This document shows positions 15,471 through 24,589 of a stretch of 64,000 bases of DNA, piece after piece. Every line of letters starts with the position of its first letter. Position 1 is the first letter of the stretch. The notes beneath the pieces are model-generated. The model was not told the DNA's origin and ran no database searches. It saw only the letters and a list, made by a program, of their open reading frames with translations. The stretch spans positions 1 to 64,000 of the forward strand of contig NZ_CABVPX010000014.1 in NCBI RefSeq assembly GCF_902499125.1, given 5' to 3'. The translations under genes and the position numbers were made by a program. The DNA is from Burkholderia arboris. GTDB taxonomy: Bacteria; Pseudomonadota; Gammaproteobacteria; Burkholderiales; Burkholderiaceae.

Positions 15471-16949
15471 ATGATCAAGAACGGGACTCAGCACATCGCG
15501 TCGTTGCGCGACGGGCGGCAGGTCTACCTGAACGGCCAGCCGGTCGGCGATGTGACCGCGCACGCGGCATTCCGCAATTCGATCCGCAGCTACGCAAGCC
15601 TGTACGACTACCAGGCACGCGACGAGAACGTCGAGAAGATGACGTTCGTGTCGCCCGACACGGGCAACCGCGTCAGCCGGATCTGGCAACTGCCGACGTC
15701 CTATGACGAACTCGTCGAACGCCGTGCCGCGCTGGAAGCGTGGTCGGAGTTGCATTACGGCTTCATGGGCCGCTCGCCCGATCACGTCGCGTCATGCCTG
15801 TCGGGCATGGTCATGGGCGTCGAGGTGTTCGAGCAATACGACCCGGCGCGTGCGGGTGCGCTGCGCGATTACTACCGCTATGCGCGGGACAACGACCTGT
15901 TCCTGACCTACGTGATCGTGAATCCGCAGGCGAACCAGTCGAAGCCGGCGCACGAACAGGAAGACAAGTACCTCGCGGTCGGCATCGTCGATCAGGATGC
16001 CGAAGGCATCACGGTGCGCGGCGCGAAGATGCTCGCGACGAGCGGGATCATGGCGAACGAGGTGTTCTGCAGCTGCATCCAGCCGCTGCGCGAAGGCGAC
16101 GAGATGTACGCGCTGTCGTTCGCGGTGCCGATGAACGCGAAGGGCATGAAGATCATGTCGCGCAAGTCGTACGAGGAAAACGCGACGTCGGTGTTCGACA
16201 ACCCGCTGTCGAGCCGCTTCGACGAGAACGATGCGGTGCTGTATTTCGACGACGTGAAGGTGCCGTGGGAGCGGATCTTCGTCGCGGGCAATACGGCGAT
16301 GTGCGCGAAGCAGTTCCATGCGACGCCTGCACACGTGTACCAGAACTATCAGTGCCAGGTACGCCTGATGACGAAGCTGCGCTTCCTCGTCGGGCTCGGC
16401 CTGAAGATCTCCGAGGTCAACGGCACGAACACGTTCCCGCAGGTGCGCGAGACGCTGGGGCAGCTCGCGGCCGAAGCGTCGATGGTCGAGGCGTGGGTCT
16501 ACGGGATGGAGGCGAAGGGCACCGTCGTCAACGGCTTCTACGTGCCCGACCGCAACATGCTGTACGGCTCGCAGGTCGTCACGCAGCAGCTGTATTCGAA
16601 GGTGCTCAACACGCTGCGCGAGCTCGCTGGTGGCGGCATGATCATGCTGCCGTCCAGCGTGCGCGATTTCGAGAACCCCGACCTGCTGCGCATCATCGAG
16701 AAGACGCAGAAGTCGCCGGTGTGCTCGTCGGAGGATCGCGTGAAGTTCTTCAAGCTCGCATGGGACGCCGTCGGCTCCGAATTCGCGTCGCGCCACAACC
16801 AGTACGAACTGTTCTACGCCGGCGCATCGTTCGTCACCAAGGGCCATGCGTACCGCACGTACGACTGGCAGCGCGCGTCGCATCTCGTCGATTCGATGCT
16901 CGGCAGCTACTCGCTGAGCCAGGAACTGTCGACGCCGCGCGCTGCCTGA
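15471..16949 (+). CDS. 4-hydroxyphenylacetate 3-monooxygenase family oxygenase (HpaB-like)
   Basis: A 492-aa FADH2-dependent aromatic ortho-hydroxylase. Sequence signs: N-terminal LRDGRQVYLNGQPVGDVTAH, GRSPDHVASCLSGMVMG, the flavin/substrate region ANQSKPAHEQEDKYLAVGIV, GAKMLATSGIMANEVF, PWERIFVAGN and the C-terminal YELFYAGASFVTKGHAYRTYDW. The length fits HpaB, PvcC and chlorophenol 4-monooxygenase relatives. The real substrate is unknown, and no homoprotocatechuate meta-cleavage genes lie nearby, so classical 4-HPA degradation is not implied. GGAGG ribosome-binding site; 36 nt after the reductase gene. Confidence 0.85.
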   Translation: MIKNGTQHIASLRDGRQVYLNGQPVGDVTAHAAFRNSIRSYASLYDYQARDENVEKMTFVSPDTGNRVSRIWQLPTSYDELVERRAALEAWSELHYGFMGRSPDHVASCLSGMVMGVEVFEQYDPARAGALRDYYRYARDNDLFLTYVIVNPQANQSKPAHEQEDKYLAVGIVDQDAEGITVRGAKMLATSGIMANEVFCSCIQPLREGDEMYALSFAVPMNAKGMKIMSRKSYEENATSVFDNPLSSRFDENDAVLYFDDVKVPWERIFVAGNTAMCAKQFHATPAHVYQNYQCQVRLMTKLRFLVGLGLKISEVNGTNTFPQVRETLGQLAAEASMVEAWVYGMEAKGTVVNGFYVPDRNMLYGSQVVTQQLYSKVLNTLRELAGGGMIMLPSSVRDFENPDLLRIIEKTQKSPVCSSEDRVKFFKLAWDAVGSEFASRHNQYELFYAGASFVTKGHAYRTYDWQRASHLVDSMLGSYSLSQELSTPRAA

Positions 16950-16999
16950 CGCGTCCCGTCGCGCCCGATTTCACCCGCTATCGCATTCAGGAGAGACAG

Positions 17000-17386
17000 A
17001 TGGCCATCAACAAGCTTCACGACGAATTTCATACGCTGGACATGCAGCGCGACTGGCGGCTGCCGGAAGGCTATGACCCGGCATCCGGCGCGCAGGAACT
17101 GATCCTGTCCGGTGCGCTCGACACCGAGCGCAAGCGCGGCAGCCGCACGCGCCTGCTGCGCCTGCCGGCCGGACTGCATACGAAGAAGCCGTTCGTGCAC
17201 GACTACTGGGAAGAAGTCTTTCTCGTCGAAGGCGACCTGACCGTCGGCAACGACGAGCACGGCAACGGCGGCACGCCGTTCAAGGGCTACACGTACGCGG
17301 TGCGGCCGCCCGGCGCATGGCACGGCCCGTTCAAGTCGAACGGCGGCTGCGTGCTGCTCGAGATCCACTACTACGATCCGGCGTAA
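17000..17386 (+). CDS. Cupin-domain protein
   Basis: A 128-aa single-domain cupin. Metal-binding pattern is visible as KKPFVHDYWEEVFLVEGDLTVG (His and Glu ligands, about 61-80) and PPGAWHGPF (second cupin motif, about 103-111). Such proteins act as dioxygenases, isomerases or chaperone-like partners in aromatic catabolism; the reaction cannot be told here. It lies 50 nt after the hydroxylase gene and 71 nt before the DUF2848 gene, in one operon. Confidence 0.82.
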   Translation: MAINKLHDEFHTLDMQRDWRLPEGYDPASGAQELILSGALDTERKRGSRTRLLRLPAGLHTKKPFVHDYWEEVFLVEGDLTVGNDEHGNGGTPFKGYTYAVRPPGAWHGPFKSNGGCVLLEIHYYDPA

Positions 17387-17457
17387 GCCGGCCGGTCAAT
17401 GACACACGGCGGGCGGCGGCACGTCGCGCGTGCGCTGCCCGCCACCAGGAGCATTCG

Positions 17458-18147
17458 ATGAAAACCATCACGTTCGCGATCGACGGTCGCGACGGCCGCA
17501 CCGAGCGCGCGATCGCGATCGACACGCTCGTGATCGCGGGCTGGACCGGCCGTGACACGGTCGCCATGGAGAAGCATATCCGCGAACTCGAAGCGCTCGG
17601 CGTCAAGCGCCCGGCGACGACACCGGTGTTCTACCGTGTCGCGGCCGATCGCCTCGATCCGTCGCCTGCGATCCAGGTCTCGGGCGGGCAGAGCAGCGGC
17701 GAAGCCGAATTCGTGCTGGTGCGCGACGGCGGCGAAACCTTCGTCGGCATCGCGTCCGACCATACCGACCGCGAGGTCGAGACGTACGGGATCACCGTAT
17801 CGAAGCAGATGTGCGGGAAGCCGTGCGCGAACACGTTGTGGAAGTTCGACGACGTGGCCGGCCACTGGGATCAGCTCGTGCTGCGCGCATATGCGACGAT
17901 CGACGGCGAGCGCGTGTTGTATCAGGAAGGCAAGGTGACGGCGATGCGCACGCCGGACGATCTGCTCGCGCAGTTTGCGCGCCACGATGGCCGCTTCGAG
18001 GATGGCACGGCGATGCTGTGCGGGACGCTGGCCGCGATCGGCGGCATTCGGCCGGCCGAGCGGTTCGAGGTCGAGCTGGAAGATCCGGTGCTGGGCCGCA
18101 CGATCCGGCATACGTATGCGGTGGATACGCTGCCTGTCGCGGGCTGA
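17458..18147 (+). CDS. DUF2848 family protein
   Basis: A 229-aa protein of the DUF2848 family, often found with amidases and aromatic or N-heterocycle catabolic genes and distantly like fumarylacetoacetate-hydrolase folds. Landmarks: VIAGWTGRDTVAMEKHI, LGVKRPATTPVFYRVA, SDHTDREVETYGITVSKQMCGKP and the C-terminal LEDPVLGRTIRHTYAV. GGAG precedes the ATG at 17458; the frame is open upstream but overlaps the cupin gene. Last gene of the hydroxylase operon. Confidence 0.8.
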   Translation: MKTITFAIDGRDGRTERAIAIDTLVIAGWTGRDTVAMEKHIRELEALGVKRPATTPVFYRVAADRLDPSPAIQVSGGQSSGEAEFVLVRDGGETFVGIASDHTDREVETYGITVSKQMCGKPCANTLWKFDDVAGHWDQLVLRAYATIDGERVLYQEGKVTAMRTPDDLLAQFARHDGRFEDGTAMLCGTLAAIGGIRPAERFEVELEDPVLGRTIRHTYAVDTLPVAG

Positions 18148-18168
18148 CGCAGCCGACGCCCGCGCAAC

Positions 18169-18918
18169 TCAGGCGCGGCAGATCGCGATGATCTCCGCGC
18201 TGGTCGCTTCGTCGAACGGGGCATGCTGCCAGTCGCCGCACCAGTCGGCCGATGCGAAACCGGCTGCGGCCACGCGTACCCGCAGTTCGGGTTGCGCGAT
18301 GAAGCGCAGCCGGCTCGTGTTCGTCAGCAGCGTATCGTCGCGGCCGAAGCGGTAGCACGTGTCGAACGTCACGATCGCGTTGTCGATCGCGCGCACCGCG
18401 TGATGGAGAACCACGCTGCCGACGTCGCGCGATTCGACACTGCGTGCCGAATGCGCGGGCGTCCACGCACGCCACGGCTCGACGCGCGGATTGCGGGTGT
18501 CGAACAGGAAGCGGCCGCCGTCGACGAGCACGCGTCGCACGCCATGCAGCGTCGCGTCGATGTCGTCGTCGGTCAGCAGGCACTGGAACGCATGCCCGGT
18601 CATCACGACCGTATCGAACGGCGCGCCGGGCGGCAGGCTGCCGAGTCCGGCTGCGAGCCAGCGCACGGCGCCGGCGCCCGGCTGGCGTCGTGCGTAGTCG
18701 ATCATCGCCGGTGCCGGATCGATCGCGACGACGTCGTGGCCGGCCGCCGCGAGCCGGCGCGCGAACGTGCCGGTGCCGCAGCCGAGATCGAGGATGCGTT
18801 GCGGAGCGGCGCCGATCACGGCGGCATAGAACGCGAAGTCCCGATCGCCCGCGTTGAACAGGTCGTAGAGCGCGACGAGGCGCGGATCGGTGTAGAGGGT
18901 TTCGCCGTCGGGCGTCAT
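18169..18918 (-). CDS. Class I SAM-dependent methyltransferase
   Basis: A 249-aa methyltransferase of the Methyltransf_25/11 type. Motif I is ILDLGCGTGTFARRLAAAGHDVVAIDPAPAMI (about 41-72), followed by FDTVVMTGHAFQCL and VDGGRFLFDTRNP. The substrate is unknown. The ATG at 18918 starts just before the conserved TLYTDPRLVALYDLF. It converges with the DUF2848 gene and follows the LysE gene by 13 nt, so the two are probably co-transcribed. Confidence 0.85.
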   Translation of the reverse strand: MTPDGETLYTDPRLVALYDLFNAGDRDFAFYAAVIGAAPQRILDLGCGTGTFARRLAAAGHDVVAIDPAPAMIDYARRQPGAGAVRWLAAGLGSLPPGAPFDTVVMTGHAFQCLLTDDDIDATLHGVRRVLVDGGRFLFDTRNPRVEPWRAWTPAHSARSVESRDVGSVVLHHAVRAIDNAIVTFDTCYRFGRDDTLLTNTSRLRFIAQPELRVRVAAAGFASADWCGDWQHAPFDEATSAEIIAICRA

Positions 18919-18931
18919 GCGGCCGCGGGTA

Positions 18932-19558
18932 TCAGCGCTGCTGCACGGCCACGCGCAGCCCGAGCGCAATGAAGATCGAGCCGATGATCTTGCCCTGCCA
19001 GCGCGTGAGCCACGTGAGCCGCTTCACGATGCGGCCGAGCGGGCGGATCGAGCACGCGATCAGCGTCGTGTAGAGCGAGCTGAGCACGACGAAGATCAGC
19101 CCGAGCACCGCGAACTGCACGAACGTCGAGCCGCGCTCCGGATGCACGAACTGCGGCATGAACGCGAGGAAGAACAGCGCGGTCTTCGGATTCAGCACTT
19201 CGGCGGGAATGGCCTGCAGGTAGGCCTTGAGCGGCGTGACGGGCGACACTTGCGGCAGCGACGGATCGGACGCCTTCTCCAGCAGCGCGCGCACGCCGAG
19301 ATAGATCAGGTACGCGGCGCCGACCAGCTTCACGACGTTGAACGCGAGCGCCGACGTCATCAGCAGCGCGGACAGCCCGACGGCCGCGAACAGCGTGTGC
19401 ACGAAGTCGCCGCTCGCGACGCCGAGGCCGGTGAGGATGCCGGTCTTGCGCCCGCCCTGCACGGTGCGGCTCAGCACGAGCAGCACGGCGGGGCCGGGGA
19501 TCAGGAACAGGCCCAGAACGACGGCCGTGAAGGTGGTCAGCGTGGTCAGGTCGAACAT
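18932..19558 (-). CDS. LysE/RhtB-family amino-acid exporter
   Basis: A 208-aa inner-membrane protein with about six membrane helices. The family signature is GLFLIPGPAVLLVLSRTVQGGRKTGILTGLGVASGDFVH near the N-terminus, then LVGAAYLIYLGVRAL and PKTALFFLAFMPQFV. Probably exports an amino acid or homoserine-lactone-like compound; the substrate is not deducible. Divergent from an AraC regulator 170 bp away, which is its probable controller. Confidence 0.9.
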   Translation of the reverse strand: MFDLTTLTTFTAVVLGLFLIPGPAVLLVLSRTVQGGRKTGILTGLGVASGDFVHTLFAAVGLSALLMTSALAFNVVKLVGAAYLIYLGVRALLEKASDPSLPQVSPVTPLKAYLQAIPAEVLNPKTALFFLAFMPQFVHPERGSTFVQFAVLGLIFVVLSSLYTTLIACSIRPLGRIVKRLTWLTRWQGKIIGSIFIALGLRVAVQQR

Positions 19559-19728
19559 GGCGGCTCCGGCGGGGTGGCGCAGCGGTAGGGGGTCGGGGCA
19601 TTGTATTCGGTTCGGCGCGCGGCCGCAGACGCCCCGTCGAACGGCCCGGCTGCGCCGCTGCCTTTCTGGTATAAGCACGAAAGGACGCGCGGTGCCGGTG
19701 TCCCTCCTTTTCCATCTCCTGTCGTTCC

Positions 19729-20529
19729 ATGCGCGAGCTTCCACCGACTACCGATCCCGCAGCGGACGCCGACGTCTATCACGTGCCGCGTCCGCTCGTC
19801 GTGTTCGGCGGCTCGGTCGTCGAGCCCGAATGGCGGCTGGAGCGGCACAGCCATCGCCAGGCGCAGTTGCTCTACACGCTGAGCGGCGTCATCTATTGCG
19901 AGATTGACGGCGGCGTATGGAGCGCGCCGCCGCAATGTACGGTCTGGATTCCGGGCGACGTGCCGCATGCGGCGCGCGGCTCGGCCGGCGCGACTTTCTA
20001 CGCGGTGCTGGTCGAACCCGATGCGGCGCTCGACCTGCCGAGGCACTGCTGCACGCTGGCCATGTCGCCGCTGCTGCGCGAACTGCTGCTGAAGGCGGCG
20101 AGCTTCCCGAACCTGTACGACGTCGACGGGCCGCAAGGGCGGCTGGTGGCGACGCTGCTCGACGAACTCGTCGCGGCGCCGGTCGAGGATCTATACCTGC
20201 CGATGCCGGCCGACCGCCGGCTGCGCAAGCTGATCGATCATCTGCTCGACGATCCGGCCGACAAGTCGCCGCTGCCCGAACTCGCACGGCGCGCGGGCAT
20301 CAGCGAGCGCAGCCTCACACGGCTCGCGACGAAGGAACTCGGGATGAGCCTCGGCGACTGGCGCCGGCGGCTGCACGTCGCGCTGTCGCTGCGGATGCTG
20401 ACGACCGGCCGCCGCGTGCACCAGATCGCGATCGACCTCGGTTACGAGAGCGCGAGCAGCTTCGTCACGATGTTCCGCAAGGCGACCGGCAAGCCGCCGA
20501 CGCAATTCCTGACCGATCGGCAACGCTGA
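19729..20529 (+). CDS. AraC-family regulator with N-terminal cupin
   Basis: A 266-aa protein. Residues 15-130 form a cupin-like sensor (RHSHRQAQLLYTLSGVIYCEI, PPQCTVWIPGDVPHAARGS). The C-terminal 95 residues carry two helix-turn-helix motifs (ELARRAGISERSLTRLATKELG and VHQIAIDLGYESASSFVTMFRKATGKPPTQF). Such proteins often control adjacent exporters; here the lysE-type gene is divergent. Confidence 0.9.
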   Translation: MRELPPTTDPAADADVYHVPRPLVVFGGSVVEPEWRLERHSHRQAQLLYTLSGVIYCEIDGGVWSAPPQCTVWIPGDVPHAARGSAGATFYAVLVEPDAALDLPRHCCTLAMSPLLRELLLKAASFPNLYDVDGPQGRLVATLLDELVAAPVEDLYLPMPADRRLRKLIDHLLDDPADKSPLPELARRAGISERSLTRLATKELGMSLGDWRRRLHVALSLRMLTTGRRVHQIAIDLGYESASSFVTMFRKATGKPPTQFLTDRQR

Positions 20530-20617
20530 GCGGCCGGGCCCGCCCGTGCACGGTTGGCCGGATTGAGAAAGCAGTTGGCCGGGATGAGAAATGACGCATG
20601 GAGTGTCGATCCATAAA

Positions 20618-20634
20618 ATGAGAACCATTCTCAT
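20618..20634 (+). promoter_or_regulatory. Fur-box-like palindrome
   Basis: ATGAGAA-CCA-TTCTCAT is a perfect 7-3-7 inverted repeat. It resembles Fur-binding 7-1-7 and TGAGAATnATTCTCA sites of proteobacteria. It lies 12 nt before the start codon of the small gene and overlaps its leader, so it suits iron-dependent repression. Confidence 0.55.
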
Positions 20635-20646
20635 CTGGAGGCCGAC

Positions 20647-21066
20647 ATGCAAATCACCACGACTGAGTTCCCGTTCGTCTGGCTGCGTTACAGCGGCGCG
20701 ACCCATACCGATCCCGCTCGCCTGATTGCCGAACTCGACGCGTTGCTGGCGCGCCGCGAACGCTTCGTTCTTCTGACCGACGATGCGCCGTCCGGCGACG
20801 ATCGCGCCGACAACGATCACGAGATGCGCAAGCAGCTCGCGAAGTGGAGCAAGGCCAATCGCGCGCAGTCGCGCGAATGGATTCCCGCGATGATCGCGAT
20901 CGAGCCCGACGCGGCGCGGCGCGCGGCGCTTGATGCGTTCTCGGGCACGTTCGAGAAGGTCTGGGGTTATCCGCTGAACGCGGCGGCGAGCCGCGACGAC
21001 GCGCTGGCGCTCGCGCAACGGCTGCTGGCCGAACCCGCGCGCAGCGTCGCGGCGGCGAACGCCTGA
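20647..21066 (+). CDS. Hypothetical protein, possibly Fur-regulated
   Basis: A 139-aa soluble protein, no signal peptide or membrane helix. It begins MQITTTEFPFVWLRYSG and contains an acidic/charged middle (DDAPSGDDRADNDHEMRKQL) and a helical C-terminus. No family recognised; the alternating strand-helix pattern with LTDD could be a STAS-like fold, which is a guess. It has a strong GGAGG ribosome-binding site. The Fur-like palindrome directly upstream suggests expression under iron limitation. Confidence 0.7.
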   Translation: MQITTTEFPFVWLRYSGATHTDPARLIAELDALLARRERFVLLTDDAPSGDDRADNDHEMRKQLAKWSKANRAQSREWIPAMIAIEPDAARRAALDAFSGTFEKVWGYPLNAAASRDDALALAQRLLAEPARSVAAANA

Positions 21067-21167
21067 CCCGGCGGCCGCGCCGTTCGCGCGGCTTTCGTCG
21101 ACATCGACACGCAGGCACGGTGCGCACGCGCGCGCCGCGGCATGTCGCAATCACGCAGGGGTGACCG

Positions 21168-22235
21168 GTGGACAATCCGATCCGCGCGATGCGCATCTTC
21201 ACGCGCATCGTCGAAATGAAGAGCTTTACACGCGCGGCGCTGGCGCTCGGCATCTCGCGCGCCACCGCAACGCGGACCGTGCAGGAACTCGAAGCGGCGC
21301 TCGGTACGCCGCTGCTGGTGCGCACGACGCGCGCGCTGCGGACGACGTCCGAAGGCGATGCGTATTACCGGCGCTGCGTCAGCATCACGGCGGACGTCGA
21401 CGAGCTCGAAGCCAGCATTCGCGGTGCCGCGCGGCATCCGAGCGGGCCGCTGCGCGTCGAGGTGCCGGCGTCGGTGGCCGGCGCGATCGTGCTGCCGGCG
21501 CTCGACGCATTTCATGCGCGGCATCCCGATCTCGTGCTGATGCTGGGCGTGGCCGGGCGCGCGGGCGATCGCGACGCCGACGCGATCGACTGCGGCATCC
21601 GGCTGGGCGCGCTGCCCGATTCGTCGCTCGTCGCGCGCCGGCTCGGCACGCTCGAACGCGTGACGTGCGCGAGCCCCGCGTATCTCGACCGCTTCGGCGT
21701 TCCGCGCACGCTCGACGCGCTCTCGGCACACCGTGCGGTCAGCGGCGTGCTGGTGACCGGCCAGCGCGCGGCCGAACTCGATTTCATTGTGGACGATGCC
21801 GTGCGCAAGGTCCGGCTCGACAGCATCGTCAGCGTCGATGACGAACAGGCGTATCTGGCGTGCGGCGAGCACGGCCTCGGGCTGATCCAGCCGACGCGCG
21901 TCGCCGCCCAGCCGCTGATCGATGCGGGACGGCTGCAGGAAGTGCTGCCGTGCTGGCAACCCGATGCGGTCGCCGTGTCGGCTGTCTACGTAAAGCGCCC
22001 GCATGTGTCGCCCGGCGTGCGCGCGTTCGTCGACTGGATCGCCGAGCGTTTCGTGCAGGCCGTGCACGAGCACGAGGGGCGGGTGGCAGCGGGGGCCGTG
22101 GGGTGGCGGCCGGCGCCGGATGCGCGCGTTGCGCACGCGCCGGAAAGCGGCGCGACCGGGCGCGACGGTACGCGCGCGGCGTTCGAAACGACCGCCGGCG
22201 CGCTCGAACAGGCTGCGCTGGCCGCGGTGAACTGA
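21168..22235 (+). CDS. LysR-family regulator with C-terminal extension
   Basis: A 355-aa LysR protein. The N-terminal helix-turn-helix reads FTRIVEMKSFTRAALALGISRATATRTVQELEAALG. The effector domain runs from about 90 to 295, and an additional 55-60 residues at the C-terminus are Ala/Gly/Glu-rich and outside the usual family length (about 300). It starts with GTG at 21168. The effector and target are unknown. The tail may be a real extension or a sign of a lost upstream stop. Confidence 0.85.
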   Translation: MDNPIRAMRIFTRIVEMKSFTRAALALGISRATATRTVQELEAALGTPLLVRTTRALRTTSEGDAYYRRCVSITADVDELEASIRGAARHPSGPLRVEVPASVAGAIVLPALDAFHARHPDLVLMLGVAGRAGDRDADAIDCGIRLGALPDSSLVARRLGTLERVTCASPAYLDRFGVPRTLDALSAHRAVSGVLVTGQRAAELDFIVDDAVRKVRLDSIVSVDDEQAYLACGEHGLGLIQPTRVAAQPLIDAGRLQEVLPCWQPDAVAVSAVYVKRPHVSPGVRAFVDWIAERFVQAVHEHEGRVAAGAVGWRPAPDARVAHAPESGATGRDGTRAAFETTAGALEQAALAAVN

Positions 22236-22275
22236 GCCTGCCTTTCACGCCCGGCGCGAAAGGGCGGCCGCCGCG

Positions 22276-23208
22276 TCACGCGCCTTTCAGGCGCCCGAGT
22301 TCTTCCGCCAGAAAATCGACGAACGCGCGAATCCGCGTGGACATCTGGTGACGCTGCGCATACACCGCATAGATATCGGCGCTCGGCGTTTCGTGATCGG
22401 GCAGCACGACGACGAGACGCCCGTCGGCGAGATAGTCGCGCAGGTCCCATTCCGCACGCATCAGGATCCCGTGCCCGTCGAGCGCCCACTTCACCGCGAT
22501 CTCGCCGTCGTTCGTTGTCAGGTTGCCGTTGATCCGCACGGCTTCCGTGCGACGCGCCGCGCCGCGTCCGCTCGTCAGGCGCCAGACGCCGTAACCCTCG
22601 TCGCCTTGCCGGATGCCGATGCAGTTGTGCCGCGCCAGGTCGTGCGGCGTGCCGGGCACGCCGTGCCGCGCGAGATACGCGGGCGCCGCGCACAGCAGCC
22701 GGCGGTTCGGCGCAAGCCGCCGCGCGACGACGCGCGTATCCGGCGGCTCGCCGAAGCGGATGCACACGTCGAACGCGTCGTCGGTGAGCGGCGGCGGCAT
22801 CACCGACAGCTGCAATTGCACCGTCACTTCCGGATAGCGCGCGACGAAGCGCGAGATCGCGGGGCCGATATGGCTGCGCCCGAACCCGAGCGTCGCATTC
22901 ACGCGCAGCAGCCCTTTCGGCCGCTGCTTCGCGCTGCCGAGCAGCTCGCCGAGTTCGTCCATCTGGTCGAGGATCCGGCGCGCGTAGTCGAGATACACGT
23001 CGCCTTCGGGCGTCAGCATCATCCGCCGCGTCGTGCGGTTGACGAGCGTGACGCCCGCGCGCCGCTCCATCTGCGTGAGCCGCTTGCTGACGGCCGCGGC
23101 GGTCAGCCCGAGTTCGCGCGCGGCCGCGCTCAGGCTGCCCGACGCGGCCAGCGTCGAGAAGAAGCCGAGATCGGCCGGCTGGACGGTATCCGCCATGGCG
23201 GGATTCAT
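22276..23208 (-). CDS. LysR-family regulator (DmlR-like)
   Basis: A 310-aa LysR protein. The N-terminal helix-turn-helix is LGFFSTLAASGSLSAAARELGLTAAAVSKRLTQMERRAG, and the effector domain contains the usual LLRVNATLGFGRSHI start. It is divergent from the tartrate/D-malate dehydrogenase gene, with 96 bp between, the classical arrangement for DmlR-type activators that respond to malate or tartrate. It converges with the other LysR gene. Confidence 0.88.
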   Translation of the reverse strand: MNPAMADTVQPADLGFFSTLAASGSLSAAARELGLTAAAVSKRLTQMERRAGVTLVNRTTRRMMLTPEGDVYLDYARRILDQMDELGELLGSAKQRPKGLLRVNATLGFGRSHIGPAISRFVARYPEVTVQLQLSVMPPPLTDDAFDVCIRFGEPPDTRVVARRLAPNRRLLCAAPAYLARHGVPGTPHDLARHNCIGIRQGDEGYGVWRLTSGRGAARRTEAVRINGNLTTNDGEIAVKWALDGHGILMRAEWDLRDYLADGRLVVVLPDHETPSADIYAVYAQRHQMSTRIRAFVDFLAEELGRLKGA

Positions 23209-23304
23209 GAATTCAAGTTAAAGATGCTTTGAGTATAGCCCCGGTTTCTACACTGTTGGTTCGGTAAAGTGCATTCACGCTCACGATCAATCGAGGATCT
23301 CCGC

Positions 23305-24387
23305 ATGAAGACCTACCGTATCGCAACGATTCCCGGCGACGGCATCGGCAAGGAAGTGGTGCCGGCCGGCAAGCAGGTGCTGGAAGCGCTGGCCCGCGGC
23401 AGCGACCGCTTTGCCTTCGAGTTCGAGGATTTCGACTGGGGCGCCGACTACTACCGCCAGCACGGCGCGATGATGCCGGCCGACGGTCTCGACGCGCTGC
23501 GCGGCAAGGACGCGATCCTGTTCGGCTCGGCGGGCGATCCCGACGTACCCGACCACGTGACGTTGTGGGGGCTGCGCCTGAAGATCTGCCAGGGCTTCGA
23601 CCAGTACGCGAACGTGCGCCCGACGCGCATCCTGCCGGGCATCGATGCGCCGCTGAAGCGCTGCGGGCCGGACGATCTGAACTGGGTGATCGTCCGCGAG
23701 AATTCCGAAGGCGAATACGCGGGCGTCGGCGGCCGCGTGCACCAGGGCCATCCGATCGAGGCCGCGACCGACGTGTCGATCCTCACGCGCGCCGGCGTCG
23801 AACGGATCATGCGGTTTGCGTTCCGGCTCGCGCAGTCGCGTCCGCGCAAGCTGCTCACCGTGATCACGAAGAGCAACGCGCAGCGGCACGCGATGGTGAT
23901 GTGGGACGAGATCGCGAAGCAGGTCGCGCAGGAATTCCCCGACGTGACGTGGGACAAGGAGCTCGTCGATGCGGCGACCGCGCGCATGGTCAACCGCCCG
24001 GCGTCGCTCGACACGATCGTCGCGACCAACCTGCACGCGGACATCCTCAGCGATCTCGCCGCCGCGCTGGCCGGCAGCCTCGGCATCGCGCCGACCGGCA
24101 ACATCGATCCCGAGCGCCGCTATCCGTCGATGTTCGAGCCGATCCACGGCTCCGCATTCGACATCATGGGCAAGGGGCTCGCGAATCCGGTCGGCACGTT
24201 CTGGTCGGTCGTGATGCTGCTCGAGCACCTCGGCGAAACGGACGCGGCCGCGCGCGTGATGCAGGCGATCGAGGCCGTGACGGCCGACCCGTCATTGCAT
24301 ACGCGCGATCTCGGCGGCAGCGCGACGACCGCGCAGGTGACGGCGGCTGTTTGCGAGCGCGTTGCGCACGCGGCGGTCGCAGCCTGA
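23305..24387 (+). CDS. Tartrate dehydrogenase/D-malate dehydrogenase
   Basis: A 360-aa NAD-dependent beta-decarboxylating dehydrogenase of the isocitrate/isopropylmalate family, TtuC/DmlA type. Landmarks: IATIPGDGIGKEV, VIVRENSEGEYAGVGG, LTVITKSNAQRHAMVMWDEI (catalytic Lys-Asn), ATNLHADILSDLAAAL (metal Asp) and MFEPIHGSAFDIMGKGLANP. It oxidises tartrate or D-malate in the cytoplasm. It is followed after about 200 bp by an MFS gene that probably imports the substrate. Confidence 0.9.
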   Translation: MKTYRIATIPGDGIGKEVVPAGKQVLEALARGSDRFAFEFEDFDWGADYYRQHGAMMPADGLDALRGKDAILFGSAGDPDVPDHVTLWGLRLKICQGFDQYANVRPTRILPGIDAPLKRCGPDDLNWVIVRENSEGEYAGVGGRVHQGHPIEAATDVSILTRAGVERIMRFAFRLAQSRPRKLLTVITKSNAQRHAMVMWDEIAKQVAQEFPDVTWDKELVDAATARMVNRPASLDTIVATNLHADILSDLAAALAGSLGIAPTGNIDPERRYPSMFEPIHGSAFDIMGKGLANPVGTFWSVVMLLEHLGETDAAARVMQAIEAVTADPSLHTRDLGGSATTAQVTAAVCERVAHAAVAA

Positions 24388-24396
24388 CAACGCGAC

Positions 24397-24424
24397 GGGC
24401 GGCGGGCGGCGGGCGGCGGGCGGC
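24397..24424 (+). repeat. Four tandem GGGCGGC heptamers
   Basis: Four perfect GGGCGGC units lie just after the dehydrogenase stop codon. Such GC-rich short repeats arise by slippage and may vary between strains. Confidence 0.8.
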
Positions 24425-24589
24425 GCGAAAGCGTCAAGCGGTAATCGGCGCGCCGCCCGTTCATCGCCCCGGATTTTCCTGCCCGAGACTCGCGCATCCG
24501 ACGCGAGCCGGGCGCCGGCCGCCCGCGTCATCGCGGTGCCGGCGAGCATTCACAGACAGAGCACGGCTCGACCTCGAAGGAGGAGACAC

